Below are positions 16,697-25,938 of a stretch of 45,172 nt of DNA, piece after piece. The notes beneath the pieces are model-generated. The model ran no database searches. It was given only the letters and a program-made list of their open reading frames with translations, and was not told the origin of the DNA. The position numbers were made by a program, and so were the translations under genes. Each line of letters opens with the position of its first letter. Position 1 is the stretch's first letter. Source of the DNA: CAYVTV01 sp964526475 (lineage in GTDB: Bacteria > Bacteroidota > Bacteroidia > Bacteroidales > GCA-2748055); NCBI GenBank assembly GCA_964526475.1, contig CAZGKF010000022.1, positions 1-45,172 on the forward strand, in the 5' to 3' direction.

Positions 16697-17125
16697 ATGA
16701 AAGTCAGGTTTATTTTCTTTTTTTTCTTAGTTTTTCTGACTCTTAATTCCTGTAAAAAAGATCAGCGATTTGATTTTCCCTATGTGCCTATTAACCTTTA
16801 TCTGGGGTTAATTTCCGATCTTGGCGGCCTTGGTCAGGATCAATCTGTCTTCTGGCCGGGTTATGGAGTAAACGGTCTAATCATCTACAGGACCTTTGAG
16901 GATACATATTTTGTATTTGACAGGACATGTACATTTGAGAGTGACCATTCCTGTGCTGTTGAGAAAGATATTAATTTTTCCAGTATAATGGAATGTCCCT
17001 GCTGTGGGTCACGTTATCTCATTCAGATTTACTCAGAAGTGGATGTTATTGAAGGTCCTGCTTCATATCCTCTTGTCCGGTACAGAGCTGTTGTGGAGGG
17101 TGACTTGCTTCATATTTACAACTGA
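16697..17125 (+). CDS. Lipoprotein with a Rieske-like fold lacking the His ligands
   Basis: A 142-residue predicted lipoprotein: the signal MKVRFIFFFFLVFLTLNSC gives lipidated Cys19, and KKD after it fits surface or outer-membrane sorting. The second half resembles a Rieske domain: FDRTCTFESDHSC (76-86), then MECPCCGSRYLI (98-109), EGPASYPLVRYRAVVEGDLLHIY. In true Rieske proteins the clusters read CxH and CxxH; here the positions read C78-T-F80 and C100-P-C-C103, so both iron-binding His are replaced. The remaining cysteines (78, 86, 100, 102, 103) and His84 could bind zinc or form disulfides. It stands alone, convergent with ahcY. The fold assignment rests on motif pattern only. Confidence 0.7.
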   Translation: MKVRFIFFFFLVFLTLNSCKKDQRFDFPYVPINLYLGLISDLGGLGQDQSVFWPGYGVNGLIIYRTFEDTYFVFDRTCTFESDHSCAVEKDINFSSIMECPCCGSRYLIQIYSEVDVIEGPASYPLVRYRAVVEGDLLHIYN

Positions 17126-17131
17126 CAAGGT

Positions 17132-18556
17132 TTAATACCTGTAATGATCGGGTTTAAAAGGTCCGTTTTCAGGAACTCCAATATAATCTGCCTGTTCTTT
17201 AGTTAGTCTTGTAAGTCTTACTCCTATTTGCTCCAGGTGTAATCTGGCAACTTCTTCATCCAGATGTTTTGGAAGTCTGTAAACCCCAAGCTCATATTTT
17301 TTTTTCCATAGTTCGATCTGGGCAAGTGTCTGATTTGAAAAGGAATTACTCATTACAAAGGAAGGATGACCTGTAGCGCAACCCAGATTTACCAGTCTTC
17401 CTTCTGCAAGTATGAATATAGCATGACCATCATCAAACTCATATTTATCAAGCTGGGGTTTTATATTAATTCTTTTAGCTCCCTTAAATGCATTTAAATG
17501 ATCCATCTGTATTTCATTATCAAAATGACCTATATTACATATAATACTCTGATCTTTCATCCTCTTCATATGTTCAAGTCTTATTACATCTTTGTTCCCT
17601 GTGGTGGTAACAAAAATATTTGCCTCACCAAGAGCTTCCTCTATGGTAGTTACTTCATATCCTTCCATCGCTGCCTGCAAAGCGCATATCGGATCAATTT
17701 CAGTAACAATGACCCTTGCTCCATATGACTTCATGGAATGAGCACATCCCTTTCCAACATCCCCATAACCACAAATAAGCACTACCTTCCCGGCAATCAT
17801 TACGTCGGTAGCACGTTTTATACCATCGGCAAGTGATTCCCGGCAGCCATACAAATTATCGAATTTTGATTTTGTTACAGAATCATTAACATTTATGGCA
17901 GGAAATAAAAGGGTATTGTTTTCCATCATTTTATACAGCCGGTTTACGCCGGTAGTTGTTTCTTCAGACACCCCCTTTATGTTATTGGCCATTCTGTGCC
18001 ATTTATCTTTATCAATGGTAAGCAGCAATTTCAGAGTTTCATTTATTACTGCCTCTTCCCTGTTTCCATTAACCATTTCCGGAACTGTTTTATCCGTTTC
18101 AGCCTGAAATCCTTTATGCACCAGAAGTGTTGCATCTCCTCCATCATCCACAATGAGATCAGGGCCTTTTCCGCCTGGAAATGTAAGTGCCTGAACCGTG
18201 CACCACCAATACTCTTCCAATGTTTCTCCCTTCCAGGCAAATACCGGGATCCCTTTATCTGCCATAGCAGCTGCTGCATGATCCTGGGTAGAAAAGATGT
18301 TGCAACTTGCCCATCTTACATCTGCTCCCAGTTCGATTAAAGTTTCAATCAGCACAGCTGTTTGTATGGTCATATGCAAAGAACCGGTTATCCTTGCCCC
18401 TTTAAGAGGTTTTTCTTCAGCAAATTTTTTCCTTATTGCCATTAAGCCCGGCATTTCCTTCTCCGCAATTTCTATTTCCTTTTTCCCCCATTCAGCAAGA
18501 CTCAGATCCTTTACTTTGAAAGGCAGACTATCATACCTTGTAAATTCATTTTCCAT
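17132..18556 (-). CDS. ahcY: S-adenosylhomocysteine hydrolase
   Basis: This NAD-dependent cytosolic enzyme splits S-adenosylhomocysteine to adenosine and homocysteine, relieving product inhibition of methyltransferases. The 474 residues match the long bacterial form. Diagnostic blocks are ARITGSLHMTIQTAVLIETL (near 55), NIFSTQDHAAAA (near 85), the insert around EYWWCTVQALTFPGGKGPDLIVDDGGD (near 115-141), NVNDSVTKSKFDNLYGCRESL (near 222), the NAD loop ICGYGDVGKGCA (near 260), ICNIGHFDNEI and the C-terminal KPDHYRY, whose Lys and Tyr contact the cofactor of the neighbouring subunit. It lies 20 bases after ribF and is probably co-transcribed with it, a pairing with no obvious metabolic logic. 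Confidence 0.97.
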   Translation of the reverse strand: MENEFTRYDSLPFKVKDLSLAEWGKKEIEIAEKEMPGLMAIRKKFAEEKPLKGARITGSLHMTIQTAVLIETLIELGADVRWASCNIFSTQDHAAAAMADKGIPVFAWKGETLEEYWWCTVQALTFPGGKGPDLIVDDGGDATLLVHKGFQAETDKTVPEMVNGNREEAVINETLKLLLTIDKDKWHRMANNIKGVSEETTTGVNRLYKMMENNTLLFPAINVNDSVTKSKFDNLYGCRESLADGIKRATDVMIAGKVVLICGYGDVGKGCAHSMKSYGARVIVTEIDPICALQAAMEGYEVTTIEEALGEANIFVTTTGNKDVIRLEHMKRMKDQSIICNIGHFDNEIQMDHLNAFKGAKRINIKPQLDKYEFDDGHAIFILAEGRLVNLGCATGHPSFVMSNSFSNQTLAQIELWKKKYELGVYRLPKHLDEEVARLHLEQIGVRLTRLTKEQADYIGVPENGPFKPDHYRY

Positions 18557-18576
18557 TTTTGTTTTCTTTTTATTGA

Positions 18577-19527
18577 TTAAGACAAAGGAGAATTAATATT
18601 TTTCAGAAGACTTATCGCCATGTTTTTGTCTATACCTAATTGCACCCTCAATTGTTCAATATTATCAAATTTTTTTTCATCTCTAATTCTTTTCCTGAAA
18701 GTAACGGTAAGGTCTTTACCGTACATATCTTCCATAAAGTCAAAAATATTTACTTCGATAGTTTTTACCGGATTATCCGCATGTAAAGTTGGCCGGTAAC
18801 CTATATTCAGCATTCCGTTATACATATTCCCCTCAATCTGAATATTAACTGCATAAACCCCATCACACGGAATGAGTTTGTGATCATCATGAGGTACTAT
18901 GTTCGCTGTAGGAAATCCCAGTTCTCTTCCTTTACGGTTTCCCCCTACAACCTTTCCCTGAAGGAAATAATCATATCCGAGACTCTGATTGGCGCTACCA
19001 AGATCGCCTCTGAGGAGCTTTTCCCTTATGGAAGAGGAACTAGCAACCTCAAGATTTTGAGAAAATGCTTCCGTTTGTTCAATTGTAAAATTATGGATGC
19101 CGGCACATTTCTGAAGAGATTGAAAATCTCCCTGCCTGTTATTGCCAAATTTATGATTGTACCCAACTAAGAGATGCTTTATTCCTATTTTCTCAACAAG
19201 GATATTTTTTATAAATGCACAGGAATCAAGTTTTGCAAATTCTTTTGTGAATTTAATGACCACAAGATGATCAATTCCTCTTTTTCCTAAAAGCAATATC
19301 TTCTCCTCATACGAGTTTAAATATCTTAATTTATCAGAGCCCTTATTTAACACAAAACGTGGATGGGGCCATAATGTGATGACTACTGACTCCCCATTAT
19401 AAGATGATGCGAGTGTAACAAGCTTGTCCAGAACATATTGATGACCACTATGCACTCCGTCAAAAATACCAATAGTAACAACGGGACATTTAAAGGTAAA
19501 CAATTCTGTATGCTTCCAGATTTTCAT
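18577..19527 (-). CDS. ribF: Bifunctional riboflavin kinase / FAD synthetase
   Basis: RibF phosphorylates riboflavin to FMN and adenylates FMN to FAD. Residues 1-185 form the nucleotidyltransferase domain (VVTIGIFDGVHSGHQYVLDKL with the HxGH-type motif, WPHPRFVLN, LLVGYNHKFGNNRQGD, and SSSIREKLLRGD). Residues 190-310 form the flavokinase barrel (GNRKGRELGFPTANI with the PTAN motif, CDGVYAVNI, MLNIGYRPT, EVNIFDF). The 316-residue length fits the family. It heads a two-gene run with ahcY. No FMN riboswitch is visible in the short leader. Confidence 0.96.
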   Translation of the reverse strand: MKIWKHTELFTFKCPVVTIGIFDGVHSGHQYVLDKLVTLASSYNGESVVITLWPHPRFVLNKGSDKLRYLNSYEEKILLLGKRGIDHLVVIKFTKEFAKLDSCAFIKNILVEKIGIKHLLVGYNHKFGNNRQGDFQSLQKCAGIHNFTIEQTEAFSQNLEVASSSSIREKLLRGDLGSANQSLGYDYFLQGKVVGGNRKGRELGFPTANIVPHDDHKLIPCDGVYAVNIQIEGNMYNGMLNIGYRPTLHADNPVKTIEVNIFDFMEDMYGKDLTVTFRKRIRDEKKFDNIEQLRVQLGIDKNMAISLLKNINSPLS

Positions 19528-19545
19528 TTATAAAAATAATGACTG

Positions 19546-19553
19546 CAAAGATA
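19546..19553 (-). promoter_or_regulatory. Putative ribF-ahcY -7 box
   Basis: The minus strand reads TATCTTTG, an exact TAnnTTTG match, placing the start near 19540, about 12 bases before the ribF ATG at 19527. No -33 TTG is seen at 19-base spacing, so this is a moderate call. Confidence 0.4.
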
Positions 19554-19619
19554 ATAAATTTCCACAGGGCTTTTTTTGCATACACATTTTAAGTATTTTT
19601 CAGCAATAAAACCTGTATT

Positions 19620-21644
19620 ATGCCAATGCCTGAGATAATTAAAAAGGATCCATATCTGAAACAATATGAAGGGATCATTGAGAAAAGGATGCATTTAATT
19701 CTTAATAGTTTGGAAGACATTAGATCCAGAGCCGGATCACTTTCGGGTTTTGCTCTCGGACATTTGTATTTTGGTACTCAGAAGATGGATAAGGGATGGG
19801 TTTTTCGTGAATGGGCACCTAATGCTACAGGAATATTCCTCATTGGCACATTTAGTAATTGGGAGGAGCATAGTAAGTTCAGTTTTAAAAAAATTTCCGC
19901 CGGAGTCTGGGAACTCATAGTCCCCTTTAGTGATATCCGCCATGAAGATCTTTATAAATTATCGATGTACTGGCAAGGAGGGTATGGTGAAAGAATTCCG
20001 GTATGGGCAGAAAGAGTTGTTCAGGATCCTGACACCCTTATATTTAATGCCCAGATATGGGATCCCGAAATAAAATATAAATGGAAATTTGACCAGGCTG
20101 GTAATACGGGAGATGCCCCTTTAATTTATGAAGCACATATTGGAATGGCAACGGAGGAATATCGTATAGGGACATATGATGAATTCCGGGAAAGCATGCT
20201 TCCCCGAATAGTAAATGCCGGATATAATACTCTGCAGTTAATGGCAATCCAGGAACATCCATATTATGGTTCTTTTGGATATCACGTTTCCGGTTTTTTT
20301 GCTCCTTCATCCCGTTTCGGGACCCCCGAATCTCTTAAAAGACTTATTGATGAGGCACATGGAGCAGGATTACGTGTGATAATGGATATTGTTCATTCGC
20401 ATGCTGTTAAAAATGTAGTTGAGGGTCCTGGTTTATATGATGGCACCACTTACCAGTTTTTTCATGAGGGAACAAGGGGAAATCATATAGCCTGGGATTC
20501 ATTATGTTTCAATTATAATAAGAAGGAGGTTATTCATTTTCTTCTTTCAAATATACAGTACTGGTTGAAAGTATTTAAGTTTGACGGGTTCAGGTTTGAT
20601 GGCGTAACAAGTATGTTATACTATGATCATGGTTTGGGAAGGAATTTTACAAATTATGATATGTACTTTGATGGTCAGCAGGATGAAGATGCCATTGTTT
20701 ACCTTGCCCTTGCAAATGAGTTAGTTCATGAGATCAGACCTGCTGGGGTTACTATTGCTGAGGAAATGTCAGGTTACCCCGGACTTGCTGCACCAGTTAA
20801 AGAGGGTGGGATAGGATTTAGCTATCGTATGGCCATGGGAATGCCTGATTACTGGATTAAGATCATAAAAGAGTTACCTGATGAGAAATGGAATACGGAA
20901 GAGATTTATTATGAACTGACAAACAAACGCCCTGAAGAAAAAACTGTGGGATATGCAGAATCACATGACCAGGCACTTGTCGGGGACAAAACCATTATTT
21001 TCAGATTAATGGATAAGACCATGTATTTTAATATGAATAAATTGGATGAAAACATTATAGTTGAAAGAGGGATAGCGCTTCATAAAATGATTCGACTCGT
21101 CACTATCGGAACTTCAGGAAACGCCTATCTTAATTTTATGGGAAATGAGTTTGGGCATCCTGAATGGATTGATTTTCCCAGGCAGGAAAATAACTGGTCT
21201 TATAAATATGCACGTCGACAGTGGAGCCTGCCTGAGAATAAAGATCTTCGTTTCCATTTCCTTGCAGATTTCGACAAAGAGATGCTGCAGATTATAAAAT
21301 TTTACAGTGTTTTAAGTAAGCACTCCCCTGTAAAAAAACATATCGTAATCTCCGATCAGGTACTTGCTTTTGAAAGAGGCAATCTTCTTTTTGTTTTTAA
21401 CTTTAATCCGCTTAATTCTTTTCCAAATTATGGTATCAGATGTTCACCGGGAAAATATGAGGTGATACTGGATACTGATTCAATAGCTTTTGGAGGGCAA
21501 GGGAGGGTTGATCACAGTATAATTTATCGTGCTGTACCCGAAAAATCATTTTACCCTGATTATATGCTCAGGATATACCTTCCCAGCAGAACGGCACTGG
21601 TATTTAAGAGAGAGAAAGTAAGATCAGTTCATGATCAGGCTTAA
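19620..21644 (+). CDS. glgB: 1,4-alpha-glucan branching enzyme (GH13)
   Basis: GlgB cuts alpha-1,4 chains and re-attaches them as alpha-1,6 branches during glycogen build-up. The 674-residue protein has an N-terminal CBM48-like domain (FREWAPNATGIFLIGTFSNWEEHSKF, near 62-87), then a GH13 barrel. Catalytic residues are Asp327 (FDGFRFDGVTSM), Glu381 (VTIAEEMSG) and Asp450 (AESHDQAL). The phrases YDGTTYQFFHEGTRG and MPDYWIKIIKE place it in the GH13_8 group shared with eukaryotic branching enzymes and with many Bacteroidota, not the GH13_9 group of E. coli. Its stop overlaps that of the glycogen synthase-phosphorylase gene by four bases, tail to tail. Confidence 0.96.
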   Translation: MPMPEIIKKDPYLKQYEGIIEKRMHLILNSLEDIRSRAGSLSGFALGHLYFGTQKMDKGWVFREWAPNATGIFLIGTFSNWEEHSKFSFKKISAGVWELIVPFSDIRHEDLYKLSMYWQGGYGERIPVWAERVVQDPDTLIFNAQIWDPEIKYKWKFDQAGNTGDAPLIYEAHIGMATEEYRIGTYDEFRESMLPRIVNAGYNTLQLMAIQEHPYYGSFGYHVSGFFAPSSRFGTPESLKRLIDEAHGAGLRVIMDIVHSHAVKNVVEGPGLYDGTTYQFFHEGTRGNHIAWDSLCFNYNKKEVIHFLLSNIQYWLKVFKFDGFRFDGVTSMLYYDHGLGRNFTNYDMYFDGQQDEDAIVYLALANELVHEIRPAGVTIAEEMSGYPGLAAPVKEGGIGFSYRMAMGMPDYWIKIIKELPDEKWNTEEIYYELTNKRPEEKTVGYAESHDQALVGDKTIIFRLMDKTMYFNMNKLDENIIVERGIALHKMIRLVTIGTSGNAYLNFMGNEFGHPEWIDFPRQENNWSYKYARRQWSLPENKDLRFHFLADFDKEMLQIIKFYSVLSKHSPVKKHIVISDQVLAFERGNLLFVFNFNPLNSFPNYGIRCSPGKYEVILDTDSIAFGGQGRVDHSIIYRAVPEKSFYPDYMLRIYLPSRTALVFKREKVRSVHDQA

Positions 21645-24600
21645 ATCCATCTTGCCAGATTAAGATCCTGACGGTGAGCTAAAAGATCATTTTTCGGGAA
21701 TAACCGGATGCCTATATCAAATAAACCTGGTTGGGTTGGAGTTGTTTCTATCCGGTACCAGGCTTTTGATCCTTCCGATTTTTCAAGTTTAAACTCTTGT
21801 TTATGAATAATAAACATTTTAGACTGACCATTGTTATGATCGCCGATAACCATTTCAACACCAATTTCATGCGGGCTCAATGTTTTAAGATCCAGAACTA
21901 CTTCGGCCAGGTATTTTTTACCAAGTGTGAGAGGGAAATTACTATCGGGTAAGTCCATGGAAACTATTTCAATTTCATTCCATACGTTCAAAACTTTCTT
22001 TTTCCACGAGGCAATAACGGACGCCATTTCATAATCATTCTCTTTCATCCTGTAAGACCTTGAATATAAAGGCTCATAAAATTTCTCAATGTAATCCCTC
22101 AACATTCTGTTCATTGTAAACTCCGGTGCTACTGCAGCGATAGATTTTTTTATCATATCTATCCATGCCACAGGTACCCCGTTTGCATCGCGCTTATAAA
22201 ATATTGGGGTTATCTCGTCTTCAAGCAAAGTATATATATTTTCCGCGTCCAGCAAATCCTGAAAATCCTGATCATCATAGGTTTTTTCTTCCTGCAGGGC
22301 AAATCCTGCTCCCGGAACATAACCTTCTGCCCACCATCCATCAAGCACACTAAAATGGATAAGTCCGTTCATAACTGCTTTCTCACCACTTGTGCCTGAG
22401 GCTTCGAGGGGCCTGGTTGGTGTATTAAGCCAGATATCTGCGCCATGCAAGAGTTTCTTGGCAAGTTGAATTTCATAGTTTTCGAGAAATACTATTTTTC
22501 CAAGGAATTCTTTTCTCCTTGACAGTTCGACTATCAGTTTTATTAAATCCTGGCCTGCTTTATCCCTGGGATGTGCTTTCCCTGCAAAAAAGAATTGCAC
22601 CGGCATAAACGGATTGTTTACAATTGAAGCGAGTCTTTCTGTATCTCTGAATAACAAATGTGCACGTTTGTAAGTTGCAAAGCGTCTTGCAAAAATAATG
22701 GTAAGAGCATTTGGATCAAGTTTTTCCTGAATTTCCCTGATTATTTTTGGATTCTCATGATTCTTCGCAGCAGATTCACCAATTCTGACTTTAATAAAAT
22801 CAATAAGTTCTTTTCTTTCCGCATTTTTGATCTTCCATATCTCCAGCGGTTCTACGTCTTTAATTTTTCCCCAGATACTTTTGTCTTCCTGCTTATTGTA
22901 AAAATCCGGATCCAGTTTGGTATGATATAGTTCCCTCCAGTTTCTGGAAATCCAGGTTGGAATATGCACTCCATTTGTTACATGACCAATAGGAACCTCT
23001 TCAGGAAGATAAGCTTTCCACATATCAGCGAACATAAGCCTGCTTACTTTTCCATGCAACCTGCTTACGCCATTAACTTCCTGAGATAAATTAACAGCAA
23101 GGCAACTCATCGAAAATTTCTCTCCGGGTTTATTGAAATGCATTTTGCCGAGATTCATCAGTTGATTCCAGGTAATTTTCAATCTGTCAGGATAATGCCC
23201 AATATACGCCCTCATGAGGTCTTCATCAAAATAATCATGTCCTGCAGGAACCGGAGTATGAGTGGTGAATAATGTGGAAGCTCTGACAATTTCCAGTGCT
23301 TCAGGGTATGTGTGATTATGTTCCTGGATGAACTCTTTAAGTCTTTCAAGACCTATAAATGCGGCATGACCCTCATTGCAGTGATAAACATCAGGGTATA
23401 TTTTCATGGCTCGTAAGGCACGTATTCCTCCGATTCCAAGCAGTAATTCCTGCTTGAAACGGTTTTCGATATCCCCTCCATACAATTGATGTGTGATCTG
23501 CCTGTCGGGATCAGAATTTTCATCGATGTCTGTATCAAGTAAAAAAAGTCTGATCCTTCCGATATTTACTTCCCAGATTTTTGCATGAAGATCTCTTCCC
23601 GGGAAAGCCAAATTTATCATAAGCCAGTTTCCGTTTTCATCTCTCACAGGATTAACAGGAAGCTTTGAAAAATGCTGAGGTTCGTACACGTTTAACTGTT
23701 CACCCTGAGCAGAAAGAACCTGTTTAAAATAGCCAAAGCGATAAAGTAATCCCACTCCGGTGATCTTATAATTATAATCACTGGCCTCTTTCAGATAATC
23801 CCCGGCAAGCATACCCAGCCCCCCTGAATAAATTTTCAGGGAATCATGCAATCCAAATTCCATACTGAAATAAGCAATTAGAGGCCCTTCCCTGGAGGGT
23901 TCAGACAGATAGGATTTAAATCTGGTATGGACATTTTTGAGTCTGCTGAGAAAATTCTGGTCTTTTCCCAGCCTTGTAATCCTTTTGTATGGCATATTAT
24001 CCAGCATAATTATAGGATTCCCGTCACATAACTTCCAACGATCAGGATCTATCGATTCAAACAGATCAATCCCATCCTGGTTCCATGACCACCATAGGTT
24101 ATTACTCAATTCTTCCAGTGGTTTTAATTTTTCAGGCAGACTCTGTTGTATAATTACTTTCTTCCAGGAGGGTAAAGCGCCCTGAGTAAATTCAACAACA
24201 GGAAGCTGTTCGACTCTTTCTGTTTCAACAAACCTGTCAACTCTTTCGAAAACTTTTGAAAGCGCAATATGATATGCTTCCTTATAATACTCAATAAGAT
24301 TTATCCACAATGCGATACGGGAAATATCAAAAGCTATTTTCCTGGCTTCTTCCATTTCTTTTCTCCCAAGTCCTTCAGATGTTTTAATAGCCTCAGCAAT
24401 TCCTTCCACAACTTCAGTATCGTTAAAATCATTTCTTTCAATTACAAAAATTCCATGATCCGGATTTTTATATTCATTTCTTACCCAAAGTCCAAATCCT
24501 GTCAGCGAAGTAGTTACTGTTGGGATACTGAATGCCAGACTTTCCATGGGAGTGTATCCCCATGGTTCATAATATGAAGGGTAAAGAGTAAGGTCAAATC

Positions 24601-25879
24601 CAATCAGCAGGTCAAAATAAGCCATGTCAAAAATCCCGTCATTGCCGTTAAGATAGGAAGGGACAAAAATAATCCTTATTTTGTCTTCCGGATTATTACC
24701 AATATTGTTTGCTGATATACGGTTAAGTGCAGGATCATGTTCGGAATAATGCAGATTATGGGTGAGGTATTTATTTCCGGTTAGCTGAAACTCATTTCCG
24801 TTTAATTTTTCCACAAGATCTTTTCTTGCACCATAGTGATTTGCCGGTATAAGAATGAATGCTATTATGGGTTTTTTAAAATCACCATTCTCATTTAATT
24901 TTCCCAAAGCATCAATAAAAAGATCAACGCCTTTGTTTTTAAATTCATAGCGTCCGCTGGTTGATACGAGGAAAGAATCTTCCGGAAAATTTTCATTAAG
25001 AAGTGAAGATGCTACTCTGATAAGTTTTGCTCTTGCAGATATTCTCTTTTCTTCAAAAAATTCAGGTAGTGGAATAAAACTATCTTCAAAGCCGTTAGGG
25101 GTAACAATATCAACCTCTCTTTCGAGAAATTGCTTGCACTCTTTAGCAGTCAGTTCGCTTACTGTGGTGAAAGAATCAGCATTATTGGCACATATTTTTT
25201 CCATGGACTGTTTGGAGGTGATGTGGAATTCTGAAGCTTTCTTATCACCTATATATTCCTCCATTTTGCTATAAAGGGGCAATTGATTACCAGCGATGCA
25301 TCTGCCCACAACAGTAGCATGTGTTGTGAAAACCGTACCTATCTGGGGAAGGTTTTTTTTCAGATAAAGCAACCCCGATCCGGTCATCCATTCATGGAAC
25401 TGTGCAATAGATTTATCGTTTGATGATAAATGATACTTTACATAGCTCTCTATTACCATGCCGCAGGCGTAGCCAAATAGGGTAGGTTCAATATAATCCC
25501 ATTGCCCGCTAATCGAGTCAAGTTTATATGTTTCCCAGAGTTTACTGAATACCTCATCTTTTTTAGGAAAGAAAGAAGTGAAATCAACCAGTAAGACGAG
25601 AGGTTCTCCACTGATTTTCCATCTTCCAACGCGTACACGTAAGCCTTCCTGTAAAGCTTTTTGTTTCCAGCCAAGTAAAAGTAGCGGATCTTCATTAAAT
25701 TCAGGATGCTCACCACCGTCTCTGTAAACGTCGGGCCCTAAAAGAATGTATTTATCACCATATTCTATTTGCAGGGTAATAGACTTGGTTGAAATAACAG
25801 TATGAATACCACCTACCTTATTACAAACTTCCCAGCTTACTTCGAAAATATAATTAGGGTTAATTTTTTGAGCATCCAT
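21641..25879 (-). CDS. Glycogen synthase (GT3) fused to alpha-glucan phosphorylase (GT35)
   Basis: This single 1412-residue protein joins two opposing activities. Residues 1-555 are a GT3 glycogen synthase, the yeast/animal type: IFEVSWEVCNKVGGIHTVIS at the start, THATVVGR near 187, and the catalytic E-x7-E pair Glu438/Glu446 in YYEPWGYTPMES. GT3 enzymes use UDP-glucose, unlike the GT5 GlgA of most bacteria. After a linker, a DUF3417 segment (LEELSNNLWWSWNQDG, 588-603) opens a GT35 phosphorylase: IAYFSMEFGLHDSLKIYSGG, HCNEGHAAF (833-841), FARRFATYKR and EASGTSGEKAVMNG, with the pyridoxal-phosphate Lys at 1167. Both halves look complete. I know of such fusions in Bacteroidota. It is the last gene of the debranching operon. 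Confidence 0.94.
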   Translation of the reverse strand: MDAQKINPNYIFEVSWEVCNKVGGIHTVISTKSITLQIEYGDKYILLGPDVYRDGGEHPEFNEDPLLLLGWKQKALQEGLRVRVGRWKISGEPLVLLVDFTSFFPKKDEVFSKLWETYKLDSISGQWDYIEPTLFGYACGMVIESYVKYHLSSNDKSIAQFHEWMTGSGLLYLKKNLPQIGTVFTTHATVVGRCIAGNQLPLYSKMEEYIGDKKASEFHITSKQSMEKICANNADSFTTVSELTAKECKQFLEREVDIVTPNGFEDSFIPLPEFFEEKRISARAKLIRVASSLLNENFPEDSFLVSTSGRYEFKNKGVDLFIDALGKLNENGDFKKPIIAFILIPANHYGARKDLVEKLNGNEFQLTGNKYLTHNLHYSEHDPALNRISANNIGNNPEDKIRIIFVPSYLNGNDGIFDMAYFDLLIGFDLTLYPSYYEPWGYTPMESLAFSIPTVTTSLTGFGLWVRNEYKNPDHGIFVIERNDFNDTEVVEGIAEAIKTSEGLGRKEMEEARKIAFDISRIALWINLIEYYKEAYHIALSKVFERVDRFVETERVEQLPVVEFTQGALPSWKKVIIQQSLPEKLKPLEELSNNLWWSWNQDGIDLFESIDPDRWKLCDGNPIIMLDNMPYKRITRLGKDQNFLSRLKNVHTRFKSYLSEPSREGPLIAYFSMEFGLHDSLKIYSGGLGMLAGDYLKEASDYNYKITGVGLLYRFGYFKQVLSAQGEQLNVYEPQHFSKLPVNPVRDENGNWLMINLAFPGRDLHAKIWEVNIGRIRLFLLDTDIDENSDPDRQITHQLYGGDIENRFKQELLLGIGGIRALRAMKIYPDVYHCNEGHAAFIGLERLKEFIQEHNHTYPEALEIVRASTLFTTHTPVPAGHDYFDEDLMRAYIGHYPDRLKITWNQLMNLGKMHFNKPGEKFSMSCLAVNLSQEVNGVSRLHGKVSRLMFADMWKAYLPEEVPIGHVTNGVHIPTWISRNWRELYHTKLDPDFYNKQEDKSIWGKIKDVEPLEIWKIKNAERKELIDFIKVRIGESAAKNHENPKIIREIQEKLDPNALTIIFARRFATYKRAHLLFRDTERLASIVNNPFMPVQFFFAGKAHPRDKAGQDLIKLIVELSRRKEFLGKIVFLENYEIQLAKKLLHGADIWLNTPTRPLEASGTSGEKAVMNGLIHFSVLDGWWAEGYVPGAGFALQEEKTYDDQDFQDLLDAENIYTLLEDEITPIFYKRDANGVPVAWIDMIKKSIAAVAPEFTMNRMLRDYIEKFYEPLYSRSYRMKENDYEMASVIASWKKKVLNVWNEIEIVSMDLPDSNFPLTLGKKYLAEVVLDLKTLSPHEIGVEMVIGDHNNGQSKMFIIHKQEFKLEKSEGSKAWYRIETTPTQPGLFDIGIRLFPKNDLLAHRQDLNLARWI

Positions 25880-25938
25880 AAATAATTTTTGGTTAAGGAT
25901 TAATTAATAAAACTGTTTTTTAAAGGAGATAAAATGTA

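Noticed and set aside
18557..18640. SAM/SAH or FMN riboswitch near ahcY, ribF or ribD
   Set aside because: The leaders are only tens of bases long and show none of the conserved riboswitch stems.
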